From NCBI GenBank assembly GCA_033032865.1, contig JAWHQI010000185.1:1426001-1490000 (forward strand): a stretch of 64,000 nucleotides of DNA, given 5' to 3'. A program made the position numbers and the translations under genes. The notes beneath the pieces were generated by a model. That model searched no databases, was not told where the DNA came from, and saw nothing but the letters and a program-made list of their open reading frames with translations. This DNA comes from Dactylorhiza incarnata (Eukaryota; Streptophyta; Magnoliopsida; Asparagales; Orchidaceae). This document shows positions 1-9,578 of the stretch, in pieces (the first letter of the stretch is position 1; the number at the start of each line of letters is the position of its first letter).

Positions 1-982
1 TCAGCGTACTATATTGACAAGTCTTATTATTGATATCTCTGGTGTTCAGTTGAGTGTTCATCGCACCAGTGAAGAATTTTTCTATACCCCGCCTTACGAG
101 CCTTTTGACTATGTACTCATCTTAGGAGTTTCTTATAGCACCTAAAAAACCAAATGTAAGGAGTTGGTCGTGTTAGTTGTTCATCTTTTACATTTATTGC
201 ATAATCATCTAGTGCATGACTCTTATGTGTTGCATGGTTCACGTCTATTAGATATTTTGCATTATTTGCATGAAATGCACAAATTAATCTGAAAATATTA
301 CTAGCAGTGATGAATTATATAAGGCACAAGCAGATAAACACAGGCGTGAGCAACATTTTCAAGTGAGAGAGCAGGTCATGATCCGAATTCGCATGAGGAG
401 GCTCCCCAAAGGAGCCGCTGAGAAGCTACAACTTAAACAAATGGATCCTTATAGGATTAAAAAGAAAATTGGAACAAATGCCCACGAGATCGATCTCCTT
501 GTGGATATGGGTATTCATCCCGTATTTAATACGGAAGATTTGACAAATTATTTTGAGTCTCTCAAGCATAGGGATCCCTACCTTGAGCCACTTACAGCAC
601 CCTCACCGTTACAACTTGACCACCTTGGACGAGCACTTGTGGGCTTGCAAGCATCCCCCATGATTCCACTGGTTCTTTTGGAACCACCAGCGCGAGGTGA
701 GGACTGAGAGGATAATCGACATTGCGTGCACGAGTGCACCACCATCCCAGATGGTCTTTCTTGCCGTTAGTGCACTGGAGTGGGCACCCCACCTTTGAGG
801 ACAATCGGTTATCGATGATGGAGCTTGATAAACTTGCCCCCGATATTCAATGCCAGCTTGTTCATCTCCATTCATTGGAGATGAATGCTTTTCAGTCGGG
901 GAGGGTTGATAGGGATCGATGTTGGACTACAGGACACTACTCGACGATGCCCGTATTCATGTACTCGCGCAAGAGGCATTGA
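1..982 (+). pseudogene. Decayed chromovirus pol 3' end (integrase C-terminus plus tail)
   Basis: The frame open from about 363 reads like the C-terminal region of a Ty3/gypsy integrase: a VMIRIRMRRLPKG stretch, then a GIHPVFNTEDL box, which normally follows the DDE core. A second frame (722-982) carries WSGHPTFEDNRLSMMELDKL. This aligns with the chromodomain-like tail of element G at about 53840-53930 (WRGRPASDDSRLSASEVDLL). At least one frameshift separates the two parts, and 1-360 is too decayed to read, although ending-integrase fragments such as PFDYV are visible. The last ~25 codons run into the LTR that starts at 907. The rest of the element lies left of the window. Assignment to the chromovirus group is firm; the family is inferred from similarity to G. 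Confidence 0.75.
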
Positions 983-1568
983 TCGGATCGACGATCCGAG
1001 ACTACGAGCGCGTCCAGAGAGTCGTTTTATTATTACTATGTATCTTGTTTTTTTTTTTACTTGAATTTAGTGTTTTAAGACACTGGGTGTAACGGTCAAT
1101 CATAGTCGTTCACGTCGGGTGCCCAACCGCCCCTCTCGTTATAAATAAGGGCGGAGGCTTTCAGTTTTGGTCATTGATGATTTTATGAGCAAATCCAAAA
1201 CCGGCAATCTTTTCGTGGTGCGACGCCACGAGACCTCGGGGTGCGACGTCCCAATTTATTTCCTGTATTATCTCATTTTCCTCTTTGTATTCCCATTGCA
1301 ACTCCAAGTTCACAGAATTTCATCCAAAAAAATCGCAAACCGATGTTCATCTTCTTCTCCCAGCGCCTGTAATCGCGCACTGTTTTCCTTCGGAATTCAT
1401 CAAACCGTTACTCGTGCTCATCACAAGCAACGTCCGACCCTCCTCTCCTACACGATAACATTGCCAACAGTAACATCACTGTTCATCTTCTTCCCTGTCG
1501 CCAGTAACCATAAGTAACCGCATGGCATCCCCTCACTTGTATGTTTCTCCTCTCTCGCACGCATCGAC
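907..1568 (+). mobile_element. 3' LTR of the decayed chromovirus, first part
   Basis: A purine tract (GGGGAGGGT) ends at 906 and is followed by TGATAGGG, the same layout as the GGGGAGGAT|TGATGG junction at the 3' LTR of element G. A TATAAATA box lies at 1140-1147, about 235 bp into the LTR. The LTR is cut at 1568 by a copia insertion and resumes at 3634. A CATCA at 4034-4038 could be its far end, giving about 1.07 kb once the insert is removed, but no second copy is in the window to confirm it. Confidence 0.6.
1140..1147 (+). promoter_or_regulatory. TATA box of the chromovirus LTR
   Basis: TATAAATA in a GC-richer stretch of the LTR. It is probably the former LTR promoter. Confidence 0.45.
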
Positions 1569-1703
1569 TGTTAAAAGGCAAGCTATCATTGGCTGGGTGG
1601 TGATTGTATCTCAAGCAGTGGCTGCAGGGGAATAAATAGGGTTTTTTGTGGGTGAACCAACAAGAACGTGAGAAACCTAAAGGTGCGTTCTCCACTTCTA
1701 ACA
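1569..1703 (+). repeat. Copia-1 5' LTR (135 bp)
   Basis: It starts TGTTA, ends TAACA and is followed directly by the primer-binding site. An ATAAATAG TATA-like box lies at 1632-1639. Its last ~70 bp match 3559-3628. Confidence 0.88.
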
Positions 1704-1715
1704 TGGTATCAGAGC
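1704..1715 (+). other. Copia-1 primer-binding site
   Basis: TGGTATCAGAGC, complementary to the 3' end of plant initiator tRNA-Met, abuts the LTR. Confidence 0.9.
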
Positions 1716-2194
1716 AGGTTGTCGTCGACCTTAAGGCTCGGTGTTCGTCTATCATCCAGCATCAACGATATTTCCTCTCCATCCAGCATCGACGATCTTT
1801 CCTCGTTCAATCGTCGTCGTCGATCGTTCCAGTCGACGTTTATTCCGTCGTTGATTCCTGTCTGCGGCATTCTGTCGACGATCAATCCAATCTGTGGCGT
1901 TCCCGACTGCGCCTGTTCCTTCTGACGACGTCTGTACAAGTGTCGTTCCCGCCTGCCGTGGGTTCTTGCATCGACGCCATTGTTTGCACCTTCGGAGTCT
2001 CCATCTGTTGTCGTCGCCCTTCCTGCTGCTTTGATGTGGGAATCCGTTGCAGTCAAGCCGCAGTTTCTCGTTCAAGCTTTGACTGCAGTCCCTCTTCCTT
2101 CAAGCTTTGGTTGTTGTATGTTATTGTAGGTTGTTTCTGCCGTTTATTCTCGTTCCCCTCTTCCAGTTGTTGGCCTTTTTTCCTTGCGGCCCTA

Positions 2195-2948
2195 ATGGAT
2201 GAGAAACTAAAGGGTGTGAATGTCCCTGAAGGGGATGTTGATCACTCTAGATATTATAGTGGAGGAAGTTCAAACATTGATTTCAACCAGGGTGTGACTC
2301 ACATCAAACTGAAAGGGAGAAACTATCTCCTATGGGCTCAGGCTATGCGAAATTCATTGGAAGTCGTTGAAGACTTGGGTTTATCATCGGATCCAAGCAG
2401 GCCCCAAGCAAGACTGACCCCTTGTCTGAGGAATGAGAAGATGAGAATCTTATTGTGATTAATTGGCTTGTCAACTCTATGGAACCCAAGATTGAAGTCA
2501 ATTCTTTTTCTGTCAAACTGCTAAAGAAATATGGAAACTAATTGAACCGAATTACTTCAAAAAGAAAGACTTGGCGAGAATATATCAACTCCAAACAGAA
2601 TAGATACACATGACAGAAATGAATGACTTCGAGGAATATTATAGCAAACTGACTCATAAATGGGCGAAAATTTATCAAAACACTGATATCCAGACCATTG
2701 AAGACTACAAGATTGAACTTATGCAACGAAGGGTGTTTGAAATGCTTTTTGGTCTTCCTTCAGAGCATGAATTCCAGAGAGTTCAGATGTTGGGAAGAGA
2801 TTATGTGCATGATTTGGAGGTTGTTGCCCACTATATTCGAGGGGAGGTGAGTTGTATAAACTCTCTTCGTACTGATGTTCATATTGGTCATGATAAATCT
2901 GCTCTTGTTGCTGAACAGAAGAAGTGGCATTCCAGAAATATAAGATAA
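2195..2948 (+). pseudogene. Copia-1 gag (broken)
   Basis: The chosen ATG at 2195 opens MDEKLKGVNVPEG and runs into LKGRNYLLWAQAMRNSL, the gag signature of copia UBN2/UBN2_3-type capsid domains. A stop at 2458, a frameshift and another stop near 2600 break it. The same protein continues at 2610-2948 with a capsid C-terminal part (EEYYSKLTHKWAKIYQNTD, LLFGLPSE-like). A TAA at 2946 separates it from the zinc knuckle. Capsid would package the element RNA in the cytoplasm. The open frame upstream of 2195 is leader and LTR and is not counted as protein. Confidence 0.8.
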
Positions 2949-2963
2949 GAAGATAAGAGTAAG

Positions 2964-3558
2964 ATGAAGTGTCCTCACTGTGGGAAGAAAGGACATGGGA
3001 AAGAGAAGTGTTGGGACTTGCATCCCAACTTGGTTCCTCCTGCTTGGATTTGTGGTACTGATGGGAAGTATGTGAGATCCCAAGCTGCTATGTATAGCAT
3101 TTTGGAGAACACTGATTATCTTCTGGAAGAAAATAAAACTTTAACTAGAGAACTCAAGGCTCTGAAAGCTAATGTTGGGAGACCTCTTACTACAGACTTG
3201 TCTGGTACAGCTGCTCATGTTCAAACTACCTCTCTACCTACTATTGAGTTATCTTCTCCCTGGATTATTGACTCGGGAGCCTCCGACCATATGACAGGAT
3301 CTTCTAAGGATATTACTTATATCTCTCCCGCATCTGACAGTGTTAGACTTGCTGATGGATCTTCTGCTTCAGTGACTGGTAAAGGGATTATTCAACTTTA
3401 TCCCTCAATTTCCCTCAAGTCGGTTGTTGTTCCTTCATTTCCTACAAACCTGCTTTATGTGAGCAGTTTAACCAAACAACTTAATTGTGCTATCACTTTT
3501 TACTCTTCTCATTGTGTTTTCCAAGATCTGGCGAGTGGGAAGCCGATTGGTGGTGGAC
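2964..3558 (+). pseudogene. Copia-1 zinc knuckle and protease
   Basis: In frame with the last part of gag but after a stop. It opens with a CCHC knuckle (CPHCGKKGHGKEKC), then a linker of about 70 residues, then the aspartic protease motif WIIDSGASDHMTG with the D-S-G triad, and runs on to LLYVSSLTKQLNC, typical of the end of the copia protease. At about residue 198 the frame passes straight into LTR sequence, the scar of the pol deletion. It cannot complete a polyprotein. Confidence 0.85.
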
Positions 3559-3628
3559 AAATAGGGTTTTTCGTGGGTGAATCAACAAGAAAGTGAGAAA
3601 CCTAAAGGAGCGTTCTCCACTTCTAACA
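3559..3628 (+). repeat. Copia-1 3' LTR remnant (70 bp)
   Basis: It matches 1634-1703 of the 5' LTR with a few substitutions and ends TTCTAACA just before the target duplicate. AAATAGGG is present in the LTR and at the junction, so the deletion may have used a short homology. Confidence 0.85.
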
Positions 3629-3633
3629 TCGAC

Positions 3634-4386
3634 CTCTCCAAACCAAGTTGCCGACCGATCGATCATTCCCGTCTTGCAAGCAGAATTCCTACCACCAGCA
3701 GTTCGACGCCCCTTTCACCATCTTGCCCCACCCAACTTCCAACCCTCATAAACTATACATGTCTTTCCCTTGTTCCCCATCCGCAACCCCCTCTCTTGGT
3801 AAACACCATTGTCGATTCCCCTCTTCTTAGCAACAAACTCCTGTCGATTCCTTCTTCCGCCGCAAATCCATATCCTCCATCCTCAACTCAGTTGATAGTC
3901 ATTCTCCATGCCGATTTCATGCATCTCTGGCTCGCAACCTCTTGTGGATCCCTTACCACCGCCACTGACGGGTCTCCGAGATTTTGAGTATTATTGTATT
4001 ATGTTTTATTCTTTCTTATTGAATATTGAAAAACATCACATAATTGTTTGGGTATTTGACTTGTTTGTGTAGTTGATTTCATTTTCGTACTATCCTATTA
4101 AATTCATTTGTGAAAGTTCGTAGTTGAAAGCACCACGTGCGTAAGGTGTGCGTGACATTGCTTGAACACTTGAAATCAAATATTCATATCACGATTAATT
4201 TGCCAAACTTTATATAATTATAATTGCTATAATTTTATTTCTGGATTAAATTAAAATTATTCACGCATCATTTAGATTGAGGTCGTTGAGTCTGTCTTGC
4301 ATCACTCACATAAGCTTGCATTAAGCGTCAGCACAACCACCTCACAAAGCCTACCCTGCGTCACAGGGCCTCGTCCTGGCACATAC
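3634..4386. other. LTR continuation, then unassigned AT-rich DNA
   Basis: 3634 to about 4038 is the probable remainder of the chromovirus LTR interrupted at 1569. It is C-rich at first with no supported coding. From about 4040 the DNA is AT-rich, with no gene, RNA or recognisable element. Confidence 0.4.
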
Positions 4387-5079
4387 TGATATCCAACAAT
4401 AATGTGAGTACAGACCATCAACGAGGATTTCCATTACACTGTACATTCATTTCACCTTAAGATAATACATTCATTAAGCAGCGGGGATATAAGAACTATA
4501 AATTAGAGTTATAAATGAGTGCAACCAAAGCACTATAAATTAGGACAACGTTCATCGATTAAATTTGTGATTTCATCTAGGGTAGGATTAAACTTCTGGT
4601 GTTAACACAACCTTAAGTTAGGGAACGGGTGATTTGGTAACTTTCCAAAGATAAACATGATCATTTCATGTCTCTTTTTAATCTCATATCCTCTCATAAC
4701 TTAATTCCATCTAATAAGGCCTTAACTAGTCATATACCTACTGATTTCTAAAGAGGAACGTCACCCAGGAGGCCTATAAATTCTACTGAAAGCCTTGTTC
4801 CTGACTCAGAATAGGTTCATAAGTTTTAATTTCTACAACAAAAATTTAAAATCAATGGGAATCCTGCAAATTTTGATCTCACTTGTCGGTTTGTTCTTAG
4901 CAATATTCAGTTCACTGGAATCTGAATTTGTACATCATCGCAGAAATTAAGTGGGATAGTCGTGCAAGTTTAGGGTCATGCATAGTTAACAAGAAGATTC
5001 TGCATTTGATCTTTGTTTCACAGTGGATTCAAGTTTCACAGTGGATTATAATATGCTCATAAGGATAGGAAGTCATTAC
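4387..5079. repeat. Tandem duplication, copy 1 (~690 bp)
   Basis: Begins TGATATCCAACAATAATG and ends ...GGAAGTCATTACC. Almost the whole unit is repeated immediately downstream with scattered substitutions and small indels. No open frame is conserved between copies. The unit may be intron or intergenic DNA. Confidence 0.85.
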
Positions 5080-5691
5080 CTTGATATCCAACAATACTGT
5101 GAGTAAAGACTATCAACGAGGATTTCCATTACACTGCACATTCATTTCACCTTACGATAATACATTCATTAAGTAGCGAGCATATAAGAACTTGTCGAGG
5201 TAATAATTGTTGTCATACACAAGTATTGGAATTATAAATGAGTGCAACCAAATCACTATAAATTAGGATGACGTTCATCAATTAAATTTGTGATTTCATC
5301 TAGGTTAGGATTAAACTTTTAGTGTTAACACAACATTAAGATAGGGAACTGGTGATTTGGTAACTTTCCAAAGATAAACATGATCATTTCATCTCTCTGT
5401 TTTAATCTCATATCCTGTCATAACTTAATTCCATCTAATAAGGCCTTAACTAGTCTGTTGGGAAGTCAGCCAGGAGGCCTATAAATTCTACTGAAAGCCT
5501 TGCTCCTGAGTCCTGACTCAGAATAGGTTCATAAGTTTTAATTTCTACAACTAAAATTTAAAATCAAGGGGAATCCTGCAAATTTTGATCACTTGTTGGT
5601 TTGTTCTTAGCAATATTCAGTTCACTGGAATATGAATTTGTACATCATCGAAGAAATTATGTGGGATAATCCGTTACGGATCGCGTATTAT
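5080..5691. repeat. Tandem duplication, copy 2, first part
   Basis: Second copy of the unit at 4387-5079, beginning TTGATATCCAACAATACTG. It is cut at 5691 by element H and resumes at 8266. Differences from copy 1 include a ~30 bp length change near 5190 and a shortened stretch near 5460. Confidence 0.85.
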
Positions 5692-6009
5692 GATTGTACC
5701 ACGCATTATTATTGCTTTAATTTAAGTGTCTAGTTGTCATCTTTTATGTAGGGGGCCACGAGCTCCGGGTCTACTATTAGGCGTCATCATTATCATTATG
5801 TCTTATTATATGTTGTAGCCTATATAAAGGCATTTGAGGTGTTGTATGAAGGCAAGCAAGAAGAATTCTAATTCCCGTCTTGAGTGTGAGGTCTTGGTAG
5901 CTCTCTCCTCCAACGAGCAAGCCCCGCTTAGGCAGCCGCGGTCAAGGCTCCGTAGTATCTCCACCGCTATCCTCTCCATCTCCGGCCATTCCGACCTAGG
6001 CCCGTAACA
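5692..6009 (+). repeat. Element H 5' LTR
   Basis: 318 bp ending GCCCGTAACA. A TATATAAAG box lies at 5821-5829. It is highly similar to 7923-8260. Confidence 0.9.
5821..5829 (+). promoter_or_regulatory. TATA box of the H 5' LTR
   Basis: TATATAAAG; the other LTR has the same box at 8072-8080. Confidence 0.6.
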
Positions 6010-6013
6010 AACT

Positions 6014-6025
6014 TGGTATCAGAGC
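6014..6025 (+). other. Element H primer-binding site
   Basis: TGGTATCAGAGC, complementary to initiator tRNA-Met, lies four bases after the LTR. Confidence 0.88.
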
Positions 6026-6926
6026 TCTCGGTCCTCTCCAGCACGTCATTGCTCGATTTTCTTCAGTCCAACAACCCGAGCCTTCCCTTTTTTTTCCTCC
6101 GTCCAGACACCTCATCAAATCCCGTGGTCCTTCCGCAACGACACCACAATCGCGTTCCTCTTCCGCCGTGCAGCTTCTCTGCTCTTCGAAGACGACGACG
6201 CTCCATCCATCCCTCGTCATTCTTCTTTCGGTCGTCCACGCCTAGACGCAGATCGACGCAAGGGAGCCTCCGTGACCAGTCGCCGATCAGATAGACGCAG
6301 ATCGACGCACATAGCCATCGACCACCAGCTCGTCTCCTCCGCTTCTGTCACCCACCTCGCACACTCTTCCAGCCCGTGCGCCTTTTTCTTCTAGCCCCCG
6401 CCACGTGCAGCAACCCTCCTCCACGCTTTCATCGACGCGTGCAGCAGCCCTGTCCTCCACGCTCTACGCGTGCAGCAGCCCTTATAGCCCTCGACGCAGC
6501 AGCCCTGTCCGTCCACGCCATCTGCCCCATCATTTCCTCAGGCAGACCTCCTCCTACCTAATTATTATCTTATTCCTCACACTTTTCGTGGACCCCACCA
6601 TTATTATTTATCCATCCATCCTGCGTTTTCCAAACAAACCACCTGCCACCCTCTTCATTTCCTAGTTTTAAATTTCGTGGACCCCACCATCACTCTCATT
6701 CGTCTCCATTATTATTATTCCTTCTCATTTAAATACTTAAGTCACTTCATTAATTACCTCTAGCCGCACACCCAACTAGCCCTTTTCTATTCAACTATTC
6801 ACCGGCGCATTATTATTTGAAAATATTGGGCGCAACCGCGGCACCCGTGGCCACTCCCAATCATCTGACACGGCGCAATTCCAACGCCCTGTCACCCGCT
6901 CTTCTTCTCGCTCCTCTTCTCGCACT

Positions 6927-7885
6927 ATGGGTGACTCATCTGACCAACTAAGTCAGATTATGACCATGCTGCAGGCCGTCATGGCACAACAGGCCGCGGA
7001 AAATGCACTCACAGAACGCCAACAGGAGGCCATTACTACGCTCTCCAAGCGCCTTGATGATCTTGCTACCGCCCCCGACACGATCGTACAAGCAGCAGTC
7101 AGGCACCACCACTTCTCCGCCAAGCCCCGCCACTGACCGCCCATGAGTCACCGCTGCCGTTTCCCGCGCACCCAGTCGCTGCGATTGAACCACGCTACAC
7201 CAGATTAGAATTTCCCACCTATGACGGGAAAAGTGATCCCTTGTGCTGGCTCACCAAATGTGAGCAATTCTTCGGCCACCAACAAACTCTGGCAGCAGAC
7301 CGAATCCATCTAGCATCTTTCCATCTGCTCGACTCTGCTATTTTGTGGGTCTCTCGACTTCTCACCGATCGACCGAATCTGTTATGGGACGACTTCAAAA
7401 GGCTATGCAACTTGCGTTTTGGACCTCCTAACCGCAGTAACCCCCTCGGAGAACTCACATATCTACGACAAACAGGGTCAGTAGACGAGTACCTGGAACA
7501 ATTTCAGCTTCTCTTGGCGCATGTTCCCCTTTCCCCGGATATGCAAGTCAACATTTTCACCGCTGGACTTCGCGAGCGCCTGCGACTGGATGTCGAGTTT
7601 GAGGCACCACCAGACTTAGTGACTGCTATGAGTTTGACCCGGTTCTGCGATCGTCTCCTCCAGCTAACACAGACGGCCTACCCTCCTGCCACCAACATTG
7701 TTCAACCAGGTCGTATCGAGGGTCCTCCAGCCCCTCCGGTCCGCCGATTATCTCGGGCAGAGATGCTGCAACGACGCGCCCAAGGATTATGTTTTAATTG
7801 CGACGAGCAGTACACTCGCGGCCACAGGTGCAAACGGCTCTTCTATCTACACGTCGAGGACTCCGACGACGAGGGCATCAGATAA
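6927..7885 (+). pseudogene. Element H gag (one frameshift)
   Basis: The chosen ATG at 6927 opens MGDSSDQLSQIMTMLQ, a coiled-coil-like N-terminus common in plant gypsy gag. Around 7090-7140 the frame shifts once, then runs open as RYTRLEFPTYDGKSDP into the Retrotrans_gag capsid core: LTKCEQFF, WDDFKRLCNLRFGPP, VDEYLEQFQLLLAHVP. It ends with a CCHC knuckle, CFNCDEQYTRGHRC, and an acidic tail HVEDSDDEG before the stop. The knuckle spacing has one extra residue compared with the usual C-X2-C-X4-H-X4-C. The stop lies about 20 bp before the polypurine tract, so no room remains for pol. Confidence 0.88.
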
Positions 7886-7906
7886 ATCTTGAGGACAAGC
7901 TCTTTT

Positions 7907-7922
7907 GGGAGGAAGGGTGAGA
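7907..7922 (+). other. Element H polypurine tract
   Basis: GGGAGGAAGGGTGAGA directly precedes the 3' LTR (TGTTACAG) and would prime plus-strand synthesis. Confidence 0.85.
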
Positions 7923-8260
7923 TGTTACAGATCGCGTATTATGATTGTATCACGCATTATTATTGCTTTGATATAAGTGTCTAGTTGTCATCTTTTATGT
8001 AGGGGGCCTCGAGCTCCGGGTCTACTATTAGGCGTCATCATTATCATTATGTCTTATTATATGTTGTAGCATATATAAAGACATTTGAGGTGGTGTATGA
8101 AGGCAAGCAAGAAGAATTATAATTCCCGTCTTGAGTGTGAGGTCTTGGTAGCTCTCTCCTCCAACGAGCAAGCCCCACTTAGGCAGCCGCGGTCAAGGCT
8201 CCGTAGTATCTCCACCGCTATCCTCTCCATCTCCGGCCATTCCGACCTAGGCCCGTAACA
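7923..8260 (+). repeat. Element H 3' LTR
   Basis: 338 bp, TGTTAC...GTAACA with a 6-bp inverted terminus. It is near-identical to the 5' LTR and is followed by the target duplicate TAGTC. Confidence 0.9.
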
Positions 8261-8265
8261 TAGTC

Positions 8266-8384
8266 GTGCAAGTTTAGGATCATGCATAGGTTAACAAGAA
8301 GATTCTGCATTTGATCTATGTCCCATAATTCAAGTTTCACAGTGGACTATAATTTGCTCATAAGGATAGGAAGTCATTACTTTG
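8266..8384. repeat. Tandem duplication, copy 2, last part
   Basis: Continues copy 2 after element H (GTGCAAGTTTAGGATCATGC...) and ends at GGAAGTCATTAC, matching 4962-5078. Confidence 0.8.
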
Positions 8385-9350
8385 ATTTGTTGTTTCAGTA
8401 GCATGAACGGCGGCGGGTCACTTCCTCGAGCAGGGGATGCCTGCCTCCTCAAACTGCTCATCCTCCCGCTGACGGTTCAGGCTCATTAGGCTGTCTCGGT
8501 GGCTGGGTGAGTGGATGGATATAGAAATCTATTCACCTTCGAAAAGAGAGATCTTTCTCTAATTTATAGTCCTCCAAGTAAAACCATCAATTAACCCTTC
8601 TTTGTGGAAGTAGTGGGGAGGTTGTTTTTACTTAAGACTCTCACTAACTCAACTTATCCATTTCAATTATATACCACTATTAATAAATACGATAATTATA
8701 TTATTAATATTGATATTATTATTTTAAGTCTCTAAAATTTATAAAATCACAAATCAGTGAAACTTACTGTAATATCAATGTTTACATCCGTGCCTCCCGA
8801 TAAAGGTCATATGAATTGCAATTACTTTAGTCGGATCATAATAAATTTTATAAAATACGATACAATTTAAAATACCGGGGTGCTGCAAATTTTCCCACTT
8901 AAATGAGTTTCTTCCTGAAATGAAAAACATACCTGAAAGAAGTAGCTATGGCTATTCGTCACTCATGTCAAATTCCTTCTCCCAAGATTGCTCAGCTTTC
9001 CCATAGTTCCGCCAAAGATTTTAACAAGTGGGATCTCGTCATTCCGGGGTTTACAAATCTTTGAGTTCACAACTCGAACAAGTTATATTTGAGTAGTCAG
9101 CTTATGATCTACCACAGCTTGACATAATTCAATATTCTAATTAGTGCCAACAAGTCTTTCACTTCCTTTCTCATGAGCAAAACACGACTTAACGTTTATC
9201 AATTTAGCCAAAGAATATAGCTCCCCCTAACTACCTAATTCATCAAAGTTGTGGAGGGCAACCTACAAGATGTGGTATTTCCAAACAAAGTATATGGGCA
9301 ATGCCACAATCCAAAATCCACCTTAGCAAAACTCTCAGGTTTCAATATAT
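8385..9350. other. Unassigned region with one exon-like patch
   Basis: TTGTTTCAG at 8390-8398 looks like a splice acceptor and is followed by a GC-rich ~110 bp patch (from ATGAACGGCGGCGGG) that could be a host exon; I do not recognise the product. From about 8540 the DNA is AT-rich. The phrase reading GCAGCACCCCGGTATTTT on the minus strand near 8880 resembles gypsy LTR starts but has no partner here. Confidence 0.3.
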
Positions 9351-9353
9351 TTA

Positions 9354-9575
9354 GGGTCAGTTTGGGGCGGCGTCGGGCCACCATTGTGGGAGTAGACGCC
9401 ACCGCAAGACCGAAAATACAAAAGCGTGCCGCGTGCGGGCGGCGGCGTTTGCTCCCGCATCCCTTCGCAAAAACATCGGTGAGGCTCCGATCCAACCCCG
9501 CCTCCCCACCTCCGGTCGCAAACCCCGCTTCGTTCGCTGCCTCGCCGGAGCTCCGACGGCGCCCCAAACGGACCC
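9354..9575. mobile_element. GC-rich Tourist/Harbinger-like MITE
   Basis: 222 bp with terminal inverted repeats of at least 23 bp and 2 mismatches: GGGTCAGTTTGGGGCGG... on the left and GGGTCCGTTTGGGGCGC... read inward from the right. It is flanked by TTA on both sides (9351-9353 and 9576-9578), the 3-bp TWA duplication of PIF/Harbinger elements. The interior is strikingly GC-rich in an AT-rich setting. It has no transposase. Open frames on both strands here are by-products of its composition. Confidence 0.85.
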
Positions 9576-9578
9576 TTA

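Larger units (their letters stand above)
1569..3628 (+). mobile_element. Copia-1, internally deleted Ty1/copia element
   Basis: The element is bounded by TGTTA...TAACA and flanked by a perfect 5-bp target duplication TCGAC (1564-1568 and 3629-3633). In order it holds a 135 bp 5' LTR, a tRNA-Met primer site, gag, the protease, and then only the last 70 bp of the 3' LTR. GAG-pre-integrase, integrase, RT, RNase H, the polypurine tract and the first half of the 3' LTR are gone. It inserted into the LTR of the chromovirus remnant. The very short LTR points to one of the short-LTR copia lineages (Ale-like), but the lineage is not proven. Confidence 0.9.
5692..8260 (+). mobile_element. Element H, gag-only Ty3/gypsy element (TR-GAG type)
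   Basis: It has two ~320-340 bp LTRs, a tRNA-Met primer site, a C/T-rich leader of ~900 bp, one gag gene and a polypurine tract, with no protease, RT, RNase H or integrase. Its target duplicates are TAATC (5687-5691, one substitution) and TAGTC (8261-8265); the undivided copy 1 reads TAGTC at the same place. Non-autonomous LTR elements that keep only gag are known in plants as TR-GAG. It presumably used pol supplied by a relative. The left LTR begins CGTTAC where the right begins TGTTAC, so the first base has mutated. Confidence 0.9.

Noticed and set aside
1646..2194. Long open frame upstream of the Copia-1 gag start
   Set aside because: It covers LTR, primer site and leader; gag similarity begins only at MDEKLKG (2195).
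3996..4038. CATCA at 4034-4038 as the firm end of the first chromovirus LTR
   Set aside because: The resulting size is plausible, but there is no second LTR or target duplicate in the window; mentioned only as a possibility.
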